This document shows, in pieces, positions 8,501-15,790 of a stretch of 29,969 nt of DNA. Made by a program: the position numbers and the translations under genes. The notes below the pieces were generated by a model. The model was not told the origin of the DNA, made no database searches, and saw nothing but the letters and a program-made list of their open reading frames with translations. The number at the start of each line of letters is the position of its first letter. The stretch's first letter is position 1. The stretch is from Alphaproteobacteria bacterium. GTDB taxonomy: Bacteria > Pseudomonadota > Alphaproteobacteria > RF32 > CAG-239. The stretch is taken from the NCBI GenBank assembly GCA_020025875.1, contig JAHHRI010000013.1, positions 1 to 29,969 on the forward strand. The letters are read 5' to 3'.

Positions 8501-10081
8501 GGTTGTATCCGGCAAAACCTTGCCAACAGGTTTCATCGACTTATCAAGCAAAATGTTGCCGTCTGCCAAAATCCCCAAACTGTTCCCGCGCGTATCCACG
8601 GCATAGCTGACATCGATATTCTTACCGAGAAGCAAATTTCTCTCGTCTACGCTGTAGCCGTATTGTGTCAGACGCCCGCCGATGACCGCACTGTTGTTGA
8701 CCATTTCGCCGTTCGGATGGATAAAGGCAATGGCTTGACCACTTAAATTGTAAATTCCGCCGAGCGGCAGCAAATTGCCGTCGATGCCGCCGTCGGCATT
8801 ATAAACATAGCCGAAAGGCGACAAAAATTTCTTTTCTTCTCCGTTAACATAAGCCGAGCCGATACCGTTGATACCCAATGTCCGATTCAAAGAATTGACA
8901 ATCAGTCGGGGTTCAAAAGTCATACCGATGCTACGCCCGTTATAATCAGAAGCACGGCGTCCAAAAATGGTGCCGATCGGAGTGCCGCCCAAAAGAATTG
9001 TCTGCCCGTTGCGCAAGGCATGACCTTTGAGCGTGCCGCGATAGTCAAACACCGGACCCGTAACTGCCAACTTGCCGATTTCTGCTCCGTCCGCACCAAA
9101 AACCAACCCTCTTGCACCCATATTACCGATAAAATTGCGCGCTTTGGCAATCCGTCCTTCGGGCATGATGCGTCCCACATATTGGCCGGCGCTATCCGTC
9201 ACCGTCGATGCAATATCTGCCATATAACCAATCACCTTGCCATCGGTATCGGCAACGGTGCCGTCAAGGAGCAAGCGCCCGATCACTTTGTTGCGGGCAA
9301 CAACTTCTCCGTTGTATGTTACAAAGCCAATATATTTGCCGCTGTTGTCAAACGCATAACCGGATTGTACAATCCGACCGATAATTTTGTCTTGAGTATC
9401 ATAAGCAAAACCGTTGGCTTTGATCAAACCGATGGTCTTACCCTCAAAATCCGTTACTTTGCCGCCGGGGGCTATACTGCCGATAAATTTACCTGCCGCA
9501 TCAATGACCATTTTGGAGGAAATCAGCCGTCCGTCAATCACATAATCATTACCAATTCGCCGATAGGCATAGCCATCGGGAGAAATAAACCCGATATTTT
9601 GCCCCTGCAAATTAGAATACATACCGTCACCGGTCAACCTGCCGACGGTTTCGCCGGTATCGGAATAAATCAGGCCGGGGAACAAAACGGCACCCAAAAT
9701 CGAAAACCGGTCATCGACAACCAAGCCGTTCGGCAGCACCTTACCGACAATTTTGCCGGTAGCCAAACGCACTGTACCGTCATTGTTCACTTTGCCGAGC
9801 AAGCGGTTGTCGTTGCCAATGGCAATTCCTTTTGGAACCACGCCGCCGATCAAGTCGCCTTCAAAATTGACAATCAGACTGTCTGCGGTAATGTTGCCAA
9901 TCAACTGGTTTTCAAAACTGACGACTTTGCCGTCCGGAATCACTTTGCCGATCAGGTCTCCGTTAAAGTCAATGGCGGTAATTTCCTGAGCCGAAGCAGC
10001 GGAAACACAAAAAGCCAGACACAAGCCAAAGGCTGCGTTTTTTACGGACGATGTCAAGATTTTGCCCAACTTAAGTTTCAA
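5561..10081 (-). CDS. virB10: Giant VirB10/TrbI-domain protein with about 58 17-residue repeats
   Basis: A 1,506-residue protein. Residues 1-31 are a Sec signal peptide with an ASA cleavage site. Residues about 36-1092 are about 58 copies of a 17-residue repeat (consensus xxGxxIGxVxxDGxVVD). Next comes a Gly-rich linker, and residues about 1155-1400 are a VirB10/TrbI domain with IPAGSRLMGEL (1237-1247), a hydrophobic helix pair matching the outer-membrane antenna (about 1309-1364) and YVPAGTRIIVYPKVD. The tail has a PPPPP stretch and 13 consecutive Ser. VirB10 normally has an inner-membrane anchor and is about 400 aa; here the anchor is replaced by an export signal and the spacer is hugely expanded. 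The start is TTG at 10081, supported by GGAGG at 10090-10094. It begins just after the stop of the other repeat giant. Structural channel component; identity of the C-terminal domain is strong. Confidence 0.93.
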   Translation of the reverse strand: MKLKLGKILTSSVKNAAFGLCLAFCVSAASAQEITAIDFNGDLIGKVIPDGKVVSFENQLIGNITADSLIVNFEGDLIGGVVPKGIAIGNDNRLLGKVNNDGTVRLATGKIVGKVLPNGLVVDDRFSILGAVLFPGLIYSDTGETVGRLTGDGMYSNLQGQNIGFISPDGYAYRRIGNDYVIDGRLISSKMVIDAAGKFIGSIAPGGKVTDFEGKTIGLIKANGFAYDTQDKIIGRIVQSGYAFDNSGKYIGFVTYNGEVVARNKVIGRLLLDGTVADTDGKVIGYMADIASTVTDSAGQYVGRIMPEGRIAKARNFIGNMGARGLVFGADGAEIGKLAVTGPVFDYRGTLKGHALRNGQTILLGGTPIGTIFGRRASDYNGRSIGMTFEPRLIVNSLNRTLGINGIGSAYVNGEEKKFLSPFGYVYNADGGIDGNLLPLGGIYNLSGQAIAFIHPNGEMVNNSAVIGGRLTQYGYSVDERNLLLGKNIDVSYAVDTRGNSLGILADGNILLDKSMKPVGKVLPDTTVVLDLKNPNAMMPVAGKAYGQRLALGFQGRFIGYVDSSGTIRDMGASVVGKTGADKVVFDNSGIVVGGTVSYMPVIDDQCEFVGVTTAQGEIRNYREVNMGQLLPNGQVFSVNNTIIGHAVVSGAVVDFSGNTIGTVATNGKVLNYANQNLGCLNHRGRLLNGKGALIGKRVDVAPVMNFNNVITGRSTLDGTVINAQNSVTGYIRPDDSVSSKTGMPIGILFQYRFAFDNGNKLLGIVNDKAEVLDSRGEKVGMVDFEGNVIVNGDKAGYALYDMYIYDNNDKTSGYITTDGQVLSLSNRPLGSLIRGFWVDKDGKAVGRGNRDFHIRDNLNAILGELRFDGRVLNAEGELVGTLGSSGDIISPAGEVIARARPLQFYEAVKRQPIYDKDGNIIGYVSPKLQAVDAKGKVLGRIDADGNVIGKDGKVIGKMRADGSIIDSNGNVIGEAVEGGEIRDARGNVIGQLNKDGSAISLDGSVIGNTKLNWYEKPQPIQPEDLPEVGARDAADIGQFKRSLNIALTPDGEYLGDILEDGNVIDKKGTVIGKLLPDGLIVDAEGSLIGIEEAAKKADTGEMFVPAGTFGQGGAYGTGTGGNNLGPGGGYGPGERYDPQRSAALQTAQNERRQGMYVGKISSNIRKEAFDGYQKDWQEQGIDKVISSWRVDMSEMILADKPIPAVIARSIDTQNPVPITAFVERNVYAEDGRNIVIPAGSRLMGELGGTAAGGGSETASESARITIVWQRLIRPDGVLFTFQGETGDAQGRGGALGYVDQQLGKKYAMPLITSLLTSATSYMMATDEEESTMDSETSRQQAANDARQNFIDQMNQIFEMILADKTNIRALTYVPAGTRIIVYPKVDLWLRTLERDADASTNMKKKDVLIDDKEAQDRIATQAAERRIKQAGGVGGAASSQVVYESEKANVQPILLDEGGDKQSGRAPASTVGATPPPPPSMGTVMPSSSSSSSSSSSSSGVPQLF
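6806..9976 (-). repeat. Array of about 58 diverged 51-bp (17-aa) repeats in virB10
   Basis: Successive 17-residue units with conserved Gly at positions 3, 7 and 13, hydrophobic residues at 5, 6, 9, 15 and 16, and Asp or Asn at 17. Most units are well diverged from one another. Those nearest the VirB10 domain (around DKDGNIIGY to LDGSVIGN) are closest to the consensus. A few insertions interrupt the phase, for example one in the 8th unit and one of about 30 residues three units before the array ends. The alternating hydrophobic and Gly pattern suggests short beta strands and turns, that is, a beta-solenoid-like fold. Confidence 0.9.
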
Positions 10082-10083
10082 TG

Positions 10084-13000
10084 CTAGTTCCTCCGATTTT
10101 TAGCCACTTCCTGCAAAGCATAGCCGGCAACTTTCTTATCTAAATTGATAAACGAACCGTTGCTTTTCAGGTATCCGATAATTTTGCCGTCACGACCGAT
10201 GACGCTGCCGTCGTAACGCAGACGTCCGGCATATTGACCATCGTTGCCGAGAATGGTGGCGCCGATTTTATAAATCCGCCCAAGAACGGCATCGTTGTTG
10301 TCTACCGCCAGATCGGAAGACAGGCTGCGGCCGATGACTTCACCGTTTCCGCTGGTTACGGCACCGGCAAAGTTAACGCTGCCGACCACTTTGTCAGCCT
10401 CGTCAATCACAATATCGCCGTCGATCACTTCGCCTATCAGCTTGCCGGAATTGTTGATGACGCTGCCGTCGGACAAAACCCGTCCGATATTGATGTTGAG
10501 CACATCAATGACACTGCCGTCAGGCATAACCGCGCCAATCACTTTTCCGCCAAAGTCAATAACGGCGCCGCGCTTGAGCAGGCTCAGATTTTTGTCTGTC
10601 GAGCCGCCTGGCAAAATAGCGGATATATTATTGTTTTTGAGATCAATCACATCACCGAGAGAGTTTACCCGACCTTTGTAGGCTCCCCAAATGTCAATGA
10701 CAATATTTTCGGGAACAACCTCACCAACCACTTTCTTGTCGGAATTGAGCACTTTGCCGTCGGAAGAACTGCGACCGACCGTTTTGCCTTCAAAATCTAT
10801 CACCCGACCGTCCGATAAACTATAACCGAGAAAAGCTCCGTCATAACCGATTGCCGCACCGCGTTTAAGCACCGCTCCTTTGTATTCGCCGTTTGGACCA
10901 AAAAAGACGCCTTTGGCATCAATTTTGCCGAGCTTTTCGCCAAAACGGTTAACAACTTCGCCGTTGTAACCTATCTGTCCGACAAGATTGCCCTCAAAAT
11001 CGGCAACCAGTCCGGAAGTGGCGGGATTGCCGGGAACATGATTGTAAAAACTCATACCGTCACTATACATTTTGCCAATCGATACCCCCTTGGAGTCATA
11101 GACATAACCGTCGGGGAACAAGTGGCCGATCAGTTTGCCCGTCGGGTTTAAAATGGCGGTTTTCCCCGACAATGCCACACCGATAATTTTGTTGTTTTCA
11201 TCAACCAGAACATTGTGTGCCAACAGTTTTCCGGCAGACTGACCTTTAATTGACACCCGACCGCTTTCGTTGACCATATTGAGGAAATTTCCTTCCAGAT
11301 CATAGGCATAGGTGTTGCCAAGCACACGTCCGACATAGCCGCCCTTCTTGTCAAAAACATCCCCATATGTGCCCACACAACCGACAGCCTGTCCTTGCGG
11401 AGAAAAAACCAAACCGTTGGAATTGACGGATCCCAAGAAGTTGCCGTCGTAAGAAAGAGCAATCCCTGAGCGGGAAACACCGCCGACAATTTCGCCCTTC
11501 TCGTCTAAAACCGTGCCGTCCGGATTGACGCAGCCGACATAAGAACCGCCGCTGTCGCGGACAATACCGTCGGTGTCCACTTCGCCGATCATGGTACAAG
11601 TATTGTCAAAGACCGGTCCGGGGGTAACCACCTCGCCGATATAGGCACCGCTTTCATCAATAACAACCCCATCGGCATTGACCTTGTAGCCGGTATCTTC
11701 GTTTGCTTTGCGAATGGTGCCGTCTTTTTCCAAATATCCTATGTTTTTGCAACCCAACCCGACAACCAATCCGCCGCGAACCAAGCGAGCGACAATTTTG
11801 GAACCTGAAGGATTTTTGACCAATCCGTTGGAAAGAATACGCCCCACAATCTGCTTGCGGTCGTTTTCAACCGTGCCGTTTGAATTGACTTTGCCAAGGA
11901 TCTCGCCCTGCGGCGTTACCGGTATCATTTGCTCTTGGATCAAACGTCCCAGAATGGTTTGTGTGCTGTTGACAACATTGCCGTTTTCGTCAACATAGCC
12001 GATAATGTTACCGTCTTTGTCATAAACTTCGCTGTTTTTGCCCACATAGCCACTGATTTTGCCAAATTTATCAAGTACAATCTGCGAAAAACCGGCAACC
12101 TCGCCGATAGGATTTCCGTTGAGATCCACAATGGTGCCGTCCGGCAACATTTTGCCGATGACATTGCCGTTAAAATCCACAACATTTCCGTTTTCGTCAA
12201 CATAACCGATAACGTTACCGTTCTTGTCATACGCCAGTTTTCGATTAATCGTTCCCGCCCGACCGATAACATTGCCGTTTTCGTCAACAATGGTGCCGTC
12301 CTCCAGCATTTTGCCGATGATATTGCCGTTAAAATCCACGACATTGCCGTTTTCGTCAATATAACCGATGATGTTGCCGTCTTTGTCGTAAGCCAAACGC
12401 TGATACGCCGGACCGGCTTTGCCGATAATATTGCCATCGGCATCAACGATGGTGCCATCGGGTTGAACCTTGCCGATAATATTGCCCGCAAAATCAATCA
12501 CATTGCCGTTTTCGTCAATGTAGCCGATAATGTTACCGTCTTTGTCATACGCCAAGCGCCGACCGCTGCTGTCCACCCGACCGATAAGGTTGCCCTGTCC
12601 GTCAACCAAACTGCCGTCGGGCAGCAATTCACCGATCTTTTTGCCGTCAGAACCGATAACGCTGCCGTCATCGTCAACATAGCCCATCACTTTGCCGTCT
12701 TTGTCATACGCCAGCAGATTACCTGCCGCTCCGGCAGAGCCGATTTCTTCGCCGCGGAGGTTTACCAACGTGCCGTCCGGACGACTGCGACCGATCGAGT
12801 TGCCGTCAAAGTCGACCACATTGCCGTTTTCGTCAACATAGCCGATCACGTTGCCGTCTTTGTCATACGCCAAGCGGCGACGCACACTTTTGGCATCGAG
12901 GTTTTTGTCGGCAATCACATTGCCGTTTTCATCAACTCGGCCAACTATCTCACCGTTGGCATCGACAACGCTGCCGTCGGGCATAACCACCCCGATGATG

Positions 13001-14148
13001 TTACCGTCGCTGTCAACGGCCACTTGTCCAGATTTGGTCACATAGCCGATGACATTGCCGTCGGCATCAACCACTTCGCCTTTTTCGTTAACCCGCCCGA
13101 TGACATTGCCGTTGAGATCAACCACCGTTCCGTCGGGCATAACCCGACCGATGATATTGCCGTTTTCATCATAAACATAGCCCATATCAACAGCTTTACC
13201 GACCACATTGCCGTCATTGTCAACCACCGTTCCGTCGGGCAACATACGACCGGTAACATTGCCGTCAACATTAACCATTGTGCCGTCCGGATTGATATAG
13301 CCGATCACGTTGTTGTTATCGTCGTAAACCAGTTTGCGATTGTTGGCAACGCCTATGATGTTGCCCTCGCCGTCTACCGCAAGCCCGTTTTCATTCACCC
13401 GTCCGACAACATTGCCGCTATCATCGTAGACATAACCGTCCTCATCGGCATAACCGATAACACTGCCACTCGGACCAACAATCGCCCGCTGCATTTCCTT
13501 GGTCTTAGACGTTGCCGTTGCTCCGCCGGAGCTTCCCGTCACGGTTTCGCAGAAATTGCAGTCTTCTTTATTGATGGCATTGCCGTAAACCGAAATTTTT
13601 TCGGCTTTGGCGCTGCTTTGAGAAACGTTACTTTCGTGCCACGAAACGATAAAGTTGTTTTGAACATTTCCAGCCACAACCGGTGTCCAGCTCATGGTAA
13701 CATCGCAAGTTTCTTTACCGCGCAAGAGCTTGCCGCTGCAATTATCATTAAACTCAAAACCGTCAAACGGAGCCTCTGCCAGCTGAACGCCGACGATCAT
13801 CACCGAGGCTTTGCCGTTGGTGCCGATGGTCAGAACATTTTTGGCATCGGTGCCGAGCACCACTTGCCCCAAGGGAATCGGGTTTGGAGTTGTTGTCAGC
13901 GGAATTTCCGTACTATCTATGGTACTAAATTCGATACTTTCCCTCATCGGGGTGCTGTCGGTCACATTTAAAGCGTCATCATTATCGGTAAAAACCGGTT
14001 CTTCATATTCATCAATCGGTTCGTTGCTTGAAAACAAAAGATACAAGCCGAAAAGAAAAACAATGAAAGAAGTAATACCAACCGCAAGAATAATGCGGTT
14101 GGTTTTTTTGATATAGCTTTCAGAGTGTGTTAAAACTTCTTTGCTCAT
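10084..14148 (-). CDS. Giant inner-membrane-anchored 17-residue-repeat protein (VirB10 N-terminal half analogue)
   Basis: A 1,354-residue protein. Residues 1-18 are cytoplasmic and 19-39 form a membrane span (signal anchor). Residues about 91-190 resemble an ASH/choice-of-anchor-D Ig-like domain (PLGQVVLGT..., NCSGKLLRGKETCDVTMSWTP). A CNFC pair lies at 197-200, then about 62 17-residue repeats (224 to the C-terminus) with consensus xDGNVIGxVxxDGxVVD. There is no VirB10/TrbI domain. I place the start at ATG 14148, which overlaps the virB9 stop as ATGA with AGGA upstream. A TTG at 14169 would add seven residues and lies inside virB9. Its position (directly before virB10), anchor and shared repeat type suggest it supplies the inner-membrane half of a split VirB10 and spans the periplasm. 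The function is inferred; the architecture is seen. Confidence 0.9.
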   Translation of the reverse strand: MSKEVLTHSESYIKKTNRIILAVGITSFIVFLFGLYLLFSSNEPIDEYEEPVFTDNDDALNVTDSTPMRESIEFSTIDSTEIPLTTTPNPIPLGQVVLGTDAKNVLTIGTNGKASVMIVGVQLAEAPFDGFEFNDNCSGKLLRGKETCDVTMSWTPVVAGNVQNNFIVSWHESNVSQSSAKAEKISVYGNAINKEDCNFCETVTGSSGGATATSKTKEMQRAIVGPSGSVIGYADEDGYVYDDSGNVVGRVNENGLAVDGEGNIIGVANNRKLVYDDNNNVIGYINPDGTMVNVDGNVTGRMLPDGTVVDNDGNVVGKAVDMGYVYDENGNIIGRVMPDGTVVDLNGNVIGRVNEKGEVVDADGNVIGYVTKSGQVAVDSDGNIIGVVMPDGSVVDANGEIVGRVDENGNVIADKNLDAKSVRRRLAYDKDGNVIGYVDENGNVVDFDGNSIGRSRPDGTLVNLRGEEIGSAGAAGNLLAYDKDGKVMGYVDDDGSVIGSDGKKIGELLPDGSLVDGQGNLIGRVDSSGRRLAYDKDGNIIGYIDENGNVIDFAGNIIGKVQPDGTIVDADGNIIGKAGPAYQRLAYDKDGNIIGYIDENGNVVDFNGNIIGKMLEDGTIVDENGNVIGRAGTINRKLAYDKNGNVIGYVDENGNVVDFNGNVIGKMLPDGTIVDLNGNPIGEVAGFSQIVLDKFGKISGYVGKNSEVYDKDGNIIGYVDENGNVVNSTQTILGRLIQEQMIPVTPQGEILGKVNSNGTVENDRKQIVGRILSNGLVKNPSGSKIVARLVRGGLVVGLGCKNIGYLEKDGTIRKANEDTGYKVNADGVVIDESGAYIGEVVTPGPVFDNTCTMIGEVDTDGIVRDSGGSYVGCVNPDGTVLDEKGEIVGGVSRSGIALSYDGNFLGSVNSNGLVFSPQGQAVGCVGTYGDVFDKKGGYVGRVLGNTYAYDLEGNFLNMVNESGRVSIKGQSAGKLLAHNVLVDENNKIIGVALSGKTAILNPTGKLIGHLFPDGYVYDSKGVSIGKMYSDGMSFYNHVPGNPATSGLVADFEGNLVGQIGYNGEVVNRFGEKLGKIDAKGVFFGPNGEYKGAVLKRGAAIGYDGAFLGYSLSDGRVIDFEGKTVGRSSSDGKVLNSDKKVVGEVVPENIVIDIWGAYKGRVNSLGDVIDLKNNNISAILPGGSTDKNLSLLKRGAVIDFGGKVIGAVMPDGSVIDVLNINIGRVLSDGSVINNSGKLIGEVIDGDIVIDEADKVVGSVNFAGAVTSGNGEVIGRSLSSDLAVDNNDAVLGRIYKIGATILGNDGQYAGRLRYDGSVIGRDGKIIGYLKSNGSFINLDKKVAGYALQEVAKNRRN
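10105..13479 (-). repeat. Array of about 62 51-bp (17-aa) repeats
   Basis: Units such as ENGNIIGRVMPDGTVVD and LNGNVIGRVNEKGEVVD repeat every 17 residues from residue 224 almost to the C-terminus. The N-proximal third is highly uniform, while the C-terminal half is as diverged as the array in virB10. This gradient suggests recent expansion near the membrane-proximal end. Confidence 0.93.
12085..12880 (-). repeat. Higher-order 159-bp tandem repeat, five copies
   Basis: Inside the 51-bp array, every third unit carries a two-residue insertion, giving a 53-residue super-unit that opens with RLAYDKDGN or a close variant. The corresponding plus-strand motif GTCATACG (or GTCGTAAG) occurs at 12862, 12703, 12544, 12385 and 12226, exactly 159 bp apart, with a decayed sixth copy near 12067. 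The regular spacing and high identity indicate recent unequal exchange or slippage. Confidence 0.92.
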
Positions 14149-15776
14149 TGGGTCCTGACTACACTGCAAAAGACACCGTTTCTACCCAGTTTGCTGCACA
14201 CGCTGTCACCTTCGTCCAAGGTTTTGACAGGTCCGATACGCAGATGGAAAAGTTCTTTTCCTTGTCCGTCTGCCGGCGCGTCAACTGAGAAGAACGGGTC
14301 ATAGTTCTTCAAAATTTTAGAATATTTAGAGGACAAATTATCCCATAAATTTTCCAGATTATCTACATTGGCATCGGTACCCAACTCTATTGAAATGTTG
14401 GAACCGCCATCGGCAAATCCCGATCCGTAACGATACTGGCTGGCCAAAGTGCTGGCTGCCGCATCAAATTCTTGCGTATTTTTGATCCGGCGCATTTTGG
14501 AATAATCAAAATCGCCGCCCTGACCATTGTCACCCATGCCGAAAGCACCGCCGGTCTTATAACGGATGGTTACACCCTCACCGTTCTTGCCGCCGCTGTA
14601 TTCGGGCACAATCATTGAGGAAGAACCGGCATTAATATCGACTTGCCCTTCCACATAATTGCCGCCGAATCCTTCCGGATAGCTGGCAGAGCCGCCTTTG
14701 CCGCGCTTGCCCTCTGGCAAAGCTCCGGGGACATCCCATTCTTTATCGGTAATATCATCGGCAAAGCTGACATTGTCCAGCCCGACTTCATCGGATCTGC
14801 GGAGTTTTAAGCAAACAATCCGTTTGCCGTTGCGCATAACCATATCACCGATCGCCTCTACAATAATCAAGCGATTGTTTGGCCCTTTGGTACGGAAACC
14901 GACCGGCACCTCAACCCGTTCGACTATCAGCGTCACAATCGGGCGCTGTGTCATGTTAAGCGCTTTTTCTCCCAAATCGATATAGGTGAAAATGTCGTCA
15001 CGCCATACACGTTCCGGCGCAATGACAACATCGTCGGGATTGGGAACATAGACTTCGACGTCAAAGCGGAACTGTGTCGGATCCAGCGGAATGCTTTTGA
15101 TCCAATCATTTTTTTGAAATCTTTTAGTGAAAGTGGAATCCACCGATTTTCCGCCGCGACCGAAATATTTGCTGGCATTGATACGCCCCGAGGAGGAACC
15201 GCCCGAACCCAATGTCCCTGCGCCGCCGGCACCGTCAATCACATCAATATCGACAATGGCATTGGTCAAACGCTCGGTATTGACTCCCTCGCTGCGGACA
15301 TAAAAGACATAACGGTTGCCGGAGCGACCGAAAACGATAATATTGGTATCGACACCGACATTGGCACCTTTGCGGGGATAGAGCAGCAATGTGTTCGGTC
15401 CGGAGATCTGTCCGTCGAACGTTGCATTGTCGCCAATGTAGATATCTTCAATCATTTCCCATTCGGGAAAGTTCAACAAAGTAATCATGCCTTCGCGCAA
15501 GCGCAGCGGCAAAACCAAATCCGGCGACCAATAATATTTGGAATAAGCCGGTTTGCTTTGCCCTTCGCCAAGGTTCTGCAGGGGATCCAGCCATGCGCTT
15601 TGCATCATGCCGAGAGAATTGAAGCCGGCATACCCCATATCCATCGGCTGATATTGCCCCTGTGACTGGTCCGCATTCTGGTCCATACTGTTAATTGTAG
15701 CCTGAGCAAAAGCTTCTGCGGCAAATGCAACGGCAAACAAACTTAATACACTTATTTTTACAGACTTTGGTAACAT
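14145..15776 (-). CDS. virB9: VirB9 with C-terminal SPOR domain
   Basis: A 543-residue protein, about twice the usual VirB9 length. Residues 1-24 are a signal peptide (AFA|Q). Residues about 80-180 match the VirB9/CagX N-domain (WSPDLVLPLRLREGMITLL..., GPNTLLLYPRKG). A Gly/Ser linker follows at about 184-200. Residues about 230-335 match the VirB9 C-domain (PERVWRDDIFTYIDLG, NNRLIIVEAIGDMVMRNGK). After a Gly-rich stretch, residues about 460-543 resemble a SPOR domain: SIELG...W..L...Y.KIL..., then FHLRIGPVKT, Cys507...LGRNGVFCSVVR. VirB9 forms the outer-membrane core ring with VirB7 and the VirB10 C-domain, and SPOR domains bind denuded peptidoglycan glycan strands. ATG at 15776. The stop overlaps the start of the next gene (ATGA). 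Confidence 0.92.
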   Translation of the reverse strand: MLPKSVKISVLSLFAVAFAAEAFAQATINSMDQNADQSQGQYQPMDMGYAGFNSLGMMQSAWLDPLQNLGEGQSKPAYSKYYWSPDLVLPLRLREGMITLLNFPEWEMIEDIYIGDNATFDGQISGPNTLLLYPRKGANVGVDTNIIVFGRSGNRYVFYVRSEGVNTERLTNAIVDIDVIDGAGGAGTLGSGGSSSGRINASKYFGRGGKSVDSTFTKRFQKNDWIKSIPLDPTQFRFDVEVYVPNPDDVVIAPERVWRDDIFTYIDLGEKALNMTQRPIVTLIVERVEVPVGFRTKGPNNRLIIVEAIGDMVMRNGKRIVCLKLRRSDEVGLDNVSFADDITDKEWDVPGALPEGKRGKGGSASYPEGFGGNYVEGQVDINAGSSSMIVPEYSGGKNGEGVTIRYKTGGAFGMGDNGQGGDFDYSKMRRIKNTQEFDAAASTLASQYRYGSGFADGGSNISIELGTDANVDNLENLWDNLSSKYSKILKNYDPFFSVDAPADGQGKELFHLRIGPVKTLDEGDSVCSKLGRNGVFCSVVRTQ

Positions 15777-15790
15777 TATATTTATCCACC

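Noticed and set aside
9020..10087. A 355-codon plus-strand frame over the start of virB10
   Set aside because: Same cause: antisense of the 17-residue repeats. The minus-strand frame has a signal peptide, Shine-Dalgarno and VirB10 domain.
6806..13479. Regular repeat spacing that could suggest a CRISPR array
   Set aside because: The 51-bp periodicity is in frame, the units encode a conserved peptide consensus, and there are no unique spacers alternating with identical repeats.
11929..13971. A 680-codon plus-strand open frame antisense to the anchored repeat giant
   Set aside because: It exists because the 51-bp repeat has no stop in that antisense frame. It lacks its own start context, repeats in step with the minus-strand array, and the minus strand has the coherent anchor, Ig-like domain and operon context.
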